NCBI GenBank assembly: GCA_001797035.1
Contig: MGOE01000010.1
Coordinates: 69,050 to 78,041, forward strand
From: Chloroflexi bacterium RBG_16_72_14
GTDB taxonomy: Bacteria > Chloroflexota > Limnocylindria > Limnocylindrales > CSP1-4
Direction: 5' to 3'
Length of the DNA: 8,992 bases
Under the pieces are notes generated by a model, which saw only the letters and a program-made list of their open reading frames with translations, was not told where the DNA came from and made no database searches. The position numbers were made by a program, and so were the translations under genes. Below, in pieces: positions 1 to 5,453 of the stretch; position 1 is the stretch's first letter; every line of letters starts with the position of its first letter.

Positions 1-752
1 ATCGCTGCCAGATCTACACGGACGTGACGGGCATCTACACCGCGGACCCGCGGATCGAACCCCACGCCCGCCAGCTGCCCGTCATCGGCTACGAGGAGAT
101 GATGGAGCTCGCCCACCAGGGTGCCCAGGTCATGCAGACCCGGGCCGTGGAGCTGGGCTGGGTCAACGACGTCGTCATCGAGGTCCTCAGCTCGTTCGAG
201 GACGCGCCCGGGACGCAGATCAGGGAGGACCCGCTCGTGGAGCAGCGGAACAAGGTCCGGGGGCTGGCCCACGACCGCAACGTGGCCAAGATCACGCTGG
301 TGGACGTGCCGGACAGGCCGGGCGTCGCGCGCAGCGTGTTCGGGCCGCTCGCGGACGCGGGCATCAACGTGGACATGATCGTCCAGAACGTGGGTCACGG
401 TGGCGCCACGGACCTGTCGTTCACGATCCCGCGGGTGGAGCTGGCCAAGGCCAAGCGGATCCTCGAGCCGCTGATCCGCGAGATGGGGTTCCGGGACATG
501 ACCACGGACAGCTCGGTCGCCAAGGTCTCGATCGTGGGCGCGGGCATCCAGAACGCTCCGGGCTACGCGGCCCGGATGTTTGGCACGCTGGCCGACGCCG
601 GCATCAACATCGAGATGATCAGCACCTCGGAGATCCGGATCACCACGATCATCGCCGAGGACCGCGTGGAGGAGGCCGTGCGAGCCCTCCATGCGGCCTT
701 CGAGCTCGAGCAGCCCGAGACCGTCGAGGCGGCCGGCGCGGCCGCGGGCTGA
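1..752 (+). CDS. lysC: Aspartate kinase, C-terminal part (5' end outside window)
   Basis: Aspartate kinase phosphorylates aspartate, the first step towards lysine, threonine, methionine and diaminopimelate. The frame is open from the window edge (first whole codon at base 3), so the N-terminal part of the kinase domain is missing. What remains, 249 residues, begins with the end of the kinase domain (YTDVTGIYTADPR, then GAQVMQTRAVELG and SSFEDAPGT, all typical of LysC). Two ACT regulatory domains follow: one from KITLVDVPDRPG through INVDMIVQNV, the second from AKVSIVGAG through INIEMISTSEIRI. Paired ACT domains bind feedback amino acids, usually lysine and/or threonine; which one applies here cannot be read from the sequence. 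The alanine-rich tail is ordinary. A GTG at 24 is an internal valine codon, not the start. The next gene begins 9 bases after the stop. Confidence 0.96.
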   Translation, partial: RCQIYTDVTGIYTADPRIEPHARQLPVIGYEEMMELAHQGAQVMQTRAVELGWVNDVVIEVLSSFEDAPGTQIREDPLVEQRNKVRGLAHDRNVAKITLVDVPDRPGVARSVFGPLADAGINVDMIVQNVGHGGATDLSFTIPRVELAKAKRILEPLIREMGFRDMTTDSSVAKVSIVGAGIQNAPGYAARMFGTLADAGINIEMISTSEIRITTIIAEDRVEEAVRALHAAFELEQPETVEAAGAAAG

Positions 753-761
753 CCCAGGCCC

Positions 762-1658
762 GTGCACCCGGTGGCACCGCCGCCCCCGTTCCTCGCCCGC
801 GTCGAGCGCTTCGAGCGCGTCGGCTCCACGAACGACGTCGTCCGCGACTGGCTCGACCAGGGCACGCCCGAGGTGTGCGTCGCTGTCGCCGGCGAGCAGA
901 CGGCGGGCCGCGGGCGGCACGGGCGGGCGTGGCAGGCGCCGCTCGGCGCCGCGCTGCTGGCCTCGATCGGGTTCCGGCCGGGGTGGCTTGCGCCCGACCG
1001 CGCCTGGCGCCTGTCGGCGATCGTCGCGCTCGCGATGTGCGACGCCGCCGAGGACGCCGCCGGGCTGCCGGTCGGGTCGATCCGGCTCAAGTGGCCGAAC
1101 GACCTCGTGGTCGAGACTGCCGGGCCGCGGGCGCTGCTGACCGGCGTCCGCGACGCGGACGAGGCCGCGGCGCGGCTGGGCGCGCCGCTGTCGCTGCGCA
1201 AGCTGGCCGGCGTGCTCGGCGAGAGCGACGGGCTCGGGACGGCGAACCCGCGCGTGGTCGTGGGGATCGGGATCAACGCAGACTGGGTCGCGGACGACTT
1301 CCCCAACGGGCTGGCAGGGTCGATGACGAGCCTGCGCGAGGCCGCCGGCGGGCGGCCGATCGACCCCGCGGCGCTGCTGGACGGGTTCCTGGACCGCCTC
1401 GAGGCCCGCACGGCGGCGCTGCGGACGGGCTACTTCGACCACGCCGGCTGGGTGGAGCGCCAGGCCACGACCGGGCGGCTGGTGTCGCTGGAGGCCCTGG
1501 ACCCCGCGGCCGCAGGACCGTCCGCCCCCGTGCGCGCGCTGGGCGTGGACGCCGGGACCGGGGCGCTGGTGGTCGAGGATGCGGCCGCCCCGTCCCGCGA
1601 GCGGCTCGTCCATGCCGGCGAGGTCGTCCACGTGCGGCTCGCGGCGGAAGGGGTGTAA
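762..1658 (+). CDS. birA: Biotin-[acetyl-CoA-carboxylase] ligase, monofunctional, with an insertion
   Basis: This cytosolic enzyme makes biotinyl-AMP and attaches biotin to a lysine of the carrier subunit. It has 298 residues. Family motifs in order: GSTN (21-24), EQTAGRGRHGRAW (45-57, biotinyl-AMP loop), KWPND (110-114, with the catalytic lysine), KLAGVL (147-152), VGIGIN (167-172), and a C-terminal SH3-like domain ending near VHAGEVVHVR. The N-terminal winged helix of bifunctional BirA is absent, so it should not act as a biotin repressor. Oddity: about 29 residues (118-146) separate WPNDLVV from KLAGVL, where E. coli BirA has only about five. The insertion is in frame and alanine/arginine-rich. 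The GTG start has only a weak AGG before it; a second in-frame GTG at 771 is possible. Its place beside the acc genes fits its role, although the neighbouring AccB lacks a target lysine. Confidence 0.94.
   Translation: MHPVAPPPPFLARVERFERVGSTNDVVRDWLDQGTPEVCVAVAGEQTAGRGRHGRAWQAPLGAALLASIGFRPGWLAPDRAWRLSAIVALAMCDAAEDAAGLPVGSIRLKWPNDLVVETAGPRALLTGVRDADEAAARLGAPLSLRKLAGVLGESDGLGTANPRVVVGIGINADWVADDFPNGLAGSMTSLREAAGGRPIDPAALLDGFLDRLEARTAALRTGYFDHAGWVERQATTGRLVSLEALDPAAAGPSAPVRALGVDAGTGALVVEDAAAPSRERLVHAGEVVHVRLAAEGV
1646..1653 (+). promoter_or_regulatory. Ribosome binding site fixing the sigma-factor start
   Basis: GGAAGGGG lies inside the last codons of birA and 9 bases before the GTG at 1663. 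It supports that GTG over the in-frame ATG at 1579, which would bury 84 bases of the sigma gene in birA and add residues unlike the family. Confidence 0.6.
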
Positions 1659-1662
1659 CGCC

Positions 1663-2304
1663 GTGGCTCGAGCGGTGTTCGGAAGGCAGGAGCGGGCGAC
1701 GCGAGGAGGCGTCGTCGCCCTCGACCGCGATCGCCACCTCGTGGAGGCGGCGCGCCGCGATCCCTCGCAGTTCGACGCCCTGTACCGGAAGTACCTCGCC
1801 CAGGTGTACGCCTACGCGCTGTACGAGCTCGCCGACCACCACGCCGCGGAGGACGCGACCGAGCGGACGTTCCTGCGCGCCCTCGCCGGCCTGCCCGGAT
1901 TCCGCGAGCAGGCACGGCCGGAGGACGGCCCCGGGGCGTCGACGTTTCGCGTCTGGCTGTTCCGCATCGCGCGCAACGTGGTGGCGAACGAGCGGCGGAC
2001 CCGGCGGCGACGGCCGGTGGACTCGCTCGAGGTGGCCATGGGCGCCGGCCTCGCGATCGCCGACCCCGCGGACCTCGAGGCCCAGGCCGCGAGCCGCGAC
2101 GAGGCGGCCCGGGCCCTCCGCGCGCTCCGTGCGCTGCCCGACGACCGGCGCCGGGCGCTGGTCCTGCGGTTCGTCGACGAGATGAGCACGACCGAGATCG
2201 CGGGCGTGCTGGGCCGCTCCGAGGGCGCCGTGCGGGTGCTCATCCACCGGGCGCTGGGCACGGTCGCCCGGGAGCTCGGCGGCGAGCGCCGGGGGCGCTT
2301 GTGA
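1663..2304 (+). CDS. ECF-type RNA polymerase sigma factor
   Basis: A 213-residue sigma-70 family protein of the extracytoplasmic-function type, with only regions 2 and 4. Region 2 runs from about FDALYRKYLAQVYAYAL (38-53) through HAAEDATERTFLRAL (60-74), to VWLFRIARNVVANERR (97-112). Region 4 runs from LRALPDDRRRALVLRF (155-170) through STTEIAGVLGRSEGAVRVLIHRAL (175-198), the helix-turn-helix that reads the -35 element. No SnoaL-like or other C-terminal extension is present. GTG is preferred as start because of the ribosome site before it and the lack of overlap with birA. The stop overlaps the next gene's GTG (GTGA), so the two are probably translationally coupled, as with many sigma/anti-sigma pairs. 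ECF factors usually answer envelope or stress signals. Its targets are unknown; the membrane-lipid genes downstream are an obvious guess. Subgroup not assigned. Confidence 0.9.
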   Translation: MARAVFGRQERATRGGVVALDRDRHLVEAARRDPSQFDALYRKYLAQVYAYALYELADHHAAEDATERTFLRALAGLPGFREQARPEDGPGASTFRVWLFRIARNVVANERRTRRRRPVDSLEVAMGAGLAIADPADLEAQAASRDEAARALRALRALPDDRRRALVLRFVDEMSTTEIAGVLGRSEGAVRVLIHRALGTVARELGGERRGRL

Positions 2305-2930
2305 CCGCGGGCCGCCTGCCGGAGCGCGACCGCGCGGACATCGAGGCGCTGATGGCGGACCACTACCTCGACGGCCTGCTCGCGGCCGCCGACCGGCGCG
2401 CTGCCGATGTCCCGGCCGACGCTGCGCTCGACCCGGCGCTGCGCGATGCGGCCCGCGTCCTGCGCTGGGCACTGGTCCGCGTCCATCCCTCGTTCCGGTT
2501 CGAGGAGCGACTCGCCGCGCGACTCGCTGACTTCGCCGCGGTGCAGTCGCGACCCGCGGCCGCCGCCGGTGCGGTCGTCGTTGCCTTCCCCGGGTCCGCG
2601 GGAGCCGGCGGCGCCGCGCTCGACGCCGACCCGCTGCTGGCCGCCGTCCTCGCCGGCGAGCTGGACCCGGCCGACGCGGATCCGCTCGACGCCGACGCCC
2701 GCCCGGCCGGGGTTCGACGTCCCCTGATCGTCGGTGGCGCCATCACCTCGGCGGCGATCTCGCTGGTGGGCGTGGCCTGGGTCGCGTGGCGAGCGGCGCG
2801 CCCCGGCCCCAGCTCGTCCGGCGCCGCGATGGGCCGGGCCGCCCGCACCGCGCACGCCCGTCGGCTGGCCGCCGACGCGCTCGCCACGGCCGGCGGCCTC
2901 TCCGGTGGCGGGATCGGGGGACCGGCCTGA
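2301..2930 (+). CDS. Unknown single-pass membrane protein; candidate anti-sigma factor
   Basis: A 209-residue protein I do not recognise. An N-terminal region of about 85 residues is predicted helical and charged (HYLDGLLAAADRR at 21-33, then RDAARVLRWALVRVHPSFRFEERLAARLA at about 48-76, mentioned here as a region). A low-complexity Ala/Asp/Pro stretch follows, then one hydrophobic segment (about 141-163, after RR) and a short Ala/Gly-rich tail. It has no cysteine, so the zinc-binding HxxxCxxC motif of classical ZAS anti-sigma factors is absent. GTGA overlap with the sigma gene, a soluble N-terminal domain and one membrane span are the usual layout of an anti-sigma factor, which makes that role plausible but unproven. 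The ribosome site is GGGGG at 2291-2295. Its stop shares one base with the accD start (TGATG), tying it to the fatty-acid genes. Confidence 0.75.
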   Translation: MTAGRLPERDRADIEALMADHYLDGLLAAADRRAADVPADAALDPALRDAARVLRWALVRVHPSFRFEERLAARLADFAAVQSRPAAAAGAVVVAFPGSAGAGGAALDADPLLAAVLAGELDPADADPLDADARPAGVRRPLIVGGAITSAAISLVGVAWVAWRAARPGPSSSGAAMGRAARTAHARRLAADALATAGGLSGGGIGGPA

Positions 2931-3790
2931 TGCCGATGAAGTTCCCCTCGTTCCGGTCGCGGCGCGAGGACTACCCCGAGAAGATGTGGACGCGCTGCCC
3001 GTCGTGCGAGGAGCAGCTGTTCAACAAGCAGCTCGAGAAGGCGATGAACGTGTGCCCTTCGTGCGGGCACCACTTCCGGCTGTCGGCGACGATGCGACTC
3101 TCGCAGCTCCTCGACGACGGGTCGTTCGTGGAACGGGACCCCGGCCTGGTCAGCGTGGACCCGCTCGGGTTCGTGGACCAGAAGCCGTACCCGGACCGGG
3201 TCGCGGCCGCTCAGCTGGCGACGGGCCTGCGCGACGCCGCGGTGTGGGGGACGGGGCGGATCGAGGGCATGCGGATCGCGATCCTGGTCATGGACTTCGG
3301 GTTCATGGGCGGCTCCATGGGCGCCGTGGTCGGGGAGAAGGTCGCCCGGGCCGCGGAGGGAGCGCTCGAGGAAGGCATCCCGCTGGTCATCGTGTCCGCG
3401 TCCGGCGGAGCCCGGATGCAGGAGGGGACGCTCGCCCTGATGCAGCTCGTCAAGACGATGGCCGCGCTGGAGCGGCTGCGCGCCGCGCGCGTCCCGTACG
3501 TCTCGGTCATGTCGGACCCCACCACCGGCGGCGTGTTCGCGTCGTACGCCGCGATGGGCGACGTGAACCTCGCAGAGCCCAACGCGCTGATCGGCTTCGC
3601 GGGGGCGCGGGTCGGCGCCGGGACGATCGGCCAGGAGCTGCCGCCCGGGTTCCAGCGGTCCGAGTTCCTCTACCGCCACGGTTTCGTGGACCGGATCGTG
3701 CAGCGCGCCGATCTGCGTCAGGAGCTGGCCCAGGTCCTCCGCTTCCTGGCCCCCACGCAGCCCTGGGGCAAGGAGGCCGCGCGTGGTTGA
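2930..3790 (+). CDS. accD: Acetyl-CoA carboxylase carboxyltransferase, beta subunit
   Basis: With AccA this forms the carboxyltransferase that moves CO2 from carboxybiotin to acetyl-CoA, giving malonyl-CoA. It has 286 residues (E. coli 304). A four-cysteine zinc ribbon is complete: C23, C26, C42, C45. The crotonase-type core follows, with FGFMGGSMGAVVGEK (123-137), the conserved SASGGARMQEG (156-166), YVSVMSDPTTGGVFASYA (190-207), PNALIGFAGARV (217-228) and LPPGFQRSEFL (237-247). The ATG at 2930 overlaps the preceding stop by one base and has a G-run 9 bases upstream. A second ATG at 2936 would also give a full protein, but its spacing to that run is poorer. The gene ends 8 bases inside accA, so equal synthesis of the two partner subunits is likely by coupling. 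Nothing is missing from the catalytic motifs. Confidence 0.97.
   Translation: MPMKFPSFRSRREDYPEKMWTRCPSCEEQLFNKQLEKAMNVCPSCGHHFRLSATMRLSQLLDDGSFVERDPGLVSVDPLGFVDQKPYPDRVAAAQLATGLRDAAVWGTGRIEGMRIAILVMDFGFMGGSMGAVVGEKVARAAEGALEEGIPLVIVSASGGARMQEGTLALMQLVKTMAALERLRAARVPYVSVMSDPTTGGVFASYAAMGDVNLAEPNALIGFAGARVGAGTIGQELPPGFQRSEFLYRHGFVDRIVQRADLRQELAQVLRFLAPTQPWGKEAARG
3771..3776 (+). promoter_or_regulatory. Ribosome binding site of accA
   Basis: AGGAGG, a perfect anti-16S match, sits inside the end of accD and 6 bases before the GTG at 3783. It supports that start, which overlaps the accD stop by 8 bases. Confidence 0.7.
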
Positions 3791-4820
3791 CCGGATCCTG
3801 GGCCGCGGCCGGGAGGCGCGGGAGGGGCACGAGGGTCGTGGTGACCAGGCGCCGGACGCCCCGGCCGCCGATCCCAAGGCCGCGGTGTGGGCGCGGGTCC
3901 AGCTGGCCCGCAACCTGCGCCGGCCGCGGATCCTCGAGCTGCTCGCGGTCATCGCCGACGAGTTCGTTGAGCTCCACGGCGACCGCCTGTTCGGCGACGA
4001 CGAGGCGGTCGTCGCCGGCTTCGCCCGGATCGAGGGCCGCCGGGTGGTGGTCGTCGGCCAGCAGAAGGGCGCCGACACCGAGGAGAACGTCCGCCGCAGC
4101 TTCGGCATGCCCCACCCCGAGGGCTACCGCAAGGCGATGCGGGTGATGGAGCTCGCCGAGCGGTGCGGCCTGCCGGTGGTGACGTTCGTGGACGTGCCCG
4201 GAGCGCATCCGGGCCCGGAATCGGAGGAGCGCGGGATCGCGGAGGCCATCGCGCGGTCCGTGGGCCTCATGTCCCGCCTGCGCACGCCGATCGTCACGGT
4301 GATCACCGGCGAGGGGGGATCGGGCGGCGCCCTCGCGATCGCGGTGGGCGACGTCGTGCTGGCGCTCGAGAACGCCGTGTACTCGGTGATCTCGCCCGAG
4401 GGCTGCGCCAGCATCCTGTGGCGCACGACCGACGAGGCGCCCACCGCGGCGCTCGCGATGCGGATGACCGCCGACGACCAGCGGGCGCTGGGCGTGGTGG
4501 ACCTCGTGATCGCGGAGCCGGGCGAGGGCGCGCACGCCGACCACGCGGAGACCGGTCGCCGGCTCAAGACCGCGATCACCGAGCAGCTGGACCGCCTGGC
4601 GGCGATCCCGGTCGAGGTGCTCGTCGAGCAGCGTTATCGCCGGTACCGTTCGCTCGGCGCGTACGCCGAGCTCGCGGGGCCGGCGCCCACGCCACCCGTC
4701 CCGCCGAGGGGCGGCCTCGCGGACCGCCTGCGCGGGCTGATCGAGGCCGGCCAGCGGGCGATCCCGGCGCCGCTCCCGGTGGGGCGTCGCGACGAGCCAC
4801 CCGCCCGCGAGGACGTCTAG
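3783..4820 (+). CDS. accA: Acetyl-CoA carboxylase carboxyltransferase, alpha subunit
   Basis: Partner of AccD in the A2D2 carboxyltransferase. It has 345 residues (E. coli 319). The core is textbook: VQLARNLRRPR (39-49), ELHGDRLFGDD (63-73), GQQKGADTEENVRRSFGMP (92-110), ITGEGGSGGALAIAVGD (174-190), YSVISPEGCASILW (200-213). One conserved spot differs: the usual DTPGAYPG near the CoA site reads DVPGAHPG (137-144), so tyrosine becomes histidine. The first 30 residues are a variable charged leader. The last 50 form a proline/arginine-rich tail with one likely amphipathic helix (GGLADRLRGLIEAGQ, 310-324) that E. coli AccA lacks; it may be a lineage-specific contact or simply disordered. The start is supported by the strong upstream ribosome site. 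accB begins 3 bases after the stop. Confidence 0.97.
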   Translation: MVDRILGRGREAREGHEGRGDQAPDAPAADPKAAVWARVQLARNLRRPRILELLAVIADEFVELHGDRLFGDDEAVVAGFARIEGRRVVVVGQQKGADTEENVRRSFGMPHPEGYRKAMRVMELAERCGLPVVTFVDVPGAHPGPESEERGIAEAIARSVGLMSRLRTPIVTVITGEGGSGGALAIAVGDVVLALENAVYSVISPEGCASILWRTTDEAPTAALAMRMTADDQRALGVVDLVIAEPGEGAHADHAETGRRLKTAITEQLDRLAAIPVEVLVEQRYRRYRSLGAYAELAGPAPTPPVPPRGGLADRLRGLIEAGQRAIPAPLPVGRRDEPPAREDV

Positions 4821-4823
4821 CCC

Positions 4824-5450
4824 ATGCCCGAAGCCCCGAACCCCGGCGACCGCTCGCCCGCGCAGCGGGAGGCGGATCACGCCAGCCTCGCCCGCCTCTC
4901 GGACACGCTGGTCCCGGCGCTGGTCCAGAAGCTCAGCGCCAGCGGGCTGGGCGAGCTCGAGGTCCGCGAGGGCAACTGGCGGATCCGCATCCGCCGCCCC
5001 GCCGCCGGTGCGCCGGCCGCGCCGGCGGCCCGCCGTGCCGAGCGGCCGCGCCTGGGACCGCCGCACGCACCCGAGCGGGCGCACGCACCCGAGCGGCCGC
5101 ACGCACCAGAGCGGGCGCAGGCACCCGAGCGCGAGGCGCGCGGCCGCGACGCCGCCCCCGAGCGAGGCGGCCGGGCCGACGGACCCGACGATCGGCGCGC
5201 GGTCGCCACCTCACCGGCGGTCGGGGAGTTCCGGGCCGGCGTCACACCCGGCAGCCGCGTCCGGGCCGGCGACCGGATCGGCACCGTGGACCTGCTGGGC
5301 ATCCCGCAGGACGTCGTGTCGCCCGTGGACGGCACGCTCGTCGAGATCCTCGCCACGAGCGGCGACGCGGTCGAGTACGGCGAGCCGATCGCGGCCATCG
5401 AGGCCGACCCGGCGCCCGTCGCGCCCGACGGCGCGGACGAGGAGGGCTGA
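4824..5450 (+). CDS. accB: BCCP-like protein lacking the biotin-accepting lysine (AccB position)
   Basis: A 208-residue homologue of the biotin carboxyl carrier protein, sitting between accA and accC where accB is expected. The N-terminal AccB-type region is present (LVQKLSASGLGELEVREG, 33-50, then NWRIRIRR), followed by an Ala/Pro/Arg linker with four HAPER-like repeats (81-104) and a biotinyl/lipoyl domain (about 130-193). In that domain E. coli GDTLCIVEAMKM aligns without gaps to GDRIGTVDLLGI (149-160), so the biotinylated lysine is Gly159. Downstream VSPVDGTLVEILATSGDAVEYGEPIAAIE matches the family throughout (165-193), which argues against a frameshift. The protein's only lysine is K36. 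The E. coli thumb loop is also absent. It cannot be biotinylated at the normal site. It may be a structural or inhibitory subunit, like plant BADC proteins. Whether a true carrier exists elsewhere is unknown. Weak ribosome site GAGGA 11 bases upstream. Confidence 0.93.
   Translation: MPEAPNPGDRSPAQREADHASLARLSDTLVPALVQKLSASGLGELEVREGNWRIRIRRPAAGAPAAPAARRAERPRLGPPHAPERAHAPERPHAPERAQAPEREARGRDAAPERGGRADGPDDRRAVATSPAVGEFRAGVTPGSRVRAGDRIGTVDLLGIPQDVVSPVDGTLVEILATSGDAVEYGEPIAAIEADPAPVAPDGADEEG
5064..5135 (+). repeat. Four tandem 18-bp units encoding HAPER-type hexapeptides
   Basis: Four in-frame units encode HAPERA, HAPERP, HAPERA and QAPERE in the BCCP-like linker. The unit is cacgcacccgagcg plus four variable bases, and copies differ by few substitutions. 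Flexible Ala/Pro linkers are normal in BCCPs, but this one is charged (His/Glu/Arg) and has arisen by recent tandem duplication. Unit number may vary between strains. Confidence 0.9.
5440..5446 (+). promoter_or_regulatory. Ribosome binding site of accC
   Basis: AGGAGGG lies in the last codons of accB and 7 bases before the accC ATG, so accC has a strong translation signal of its own in spite of the 3-base intergenic gap. Confidence 0.65.
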
Positions 5451-5453
5451 GCG

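Noticed and set aside
1579..1662. Upstream ATG as start of the sigma factor
   Set aside because: It would overlap birA by 80 bases and add non-family residues; the GTG at 1663 has a good ribosome site.
875..2185. Long + strand frame across birA and the sigma gene
   Set aside because: Its translation is arginine/glycine/alanine low complexity in another frame of two well-supported genes.
2786..2929. Upstream start for accD
   Set aside because: It would overlap the membrane-protein gene by 145 bases; the zinc-ribbon region begins shortly after the ATG at 2930.
2301..2930. Zinc-binding (ZAS) anti-sigma factor
   Set aside because: The protein has no cysteine, so the defining motif is absent; only a general anti-sigma role is left as a possibility.
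5064..5135. CRISPR-like array
   Set aside because: Units are tandem without spacers, 18 bp (a multiple of three), and lie in frame inside a protein linker.
5289..5303. Frameshift or assembly error as the cause of the missing AccB lysine
   Set aside because: Family residues before and after the site are in one frame and the alignment needs no gap, so a shift cannot explain DLLGI. A cluster of substitutions would be needed.
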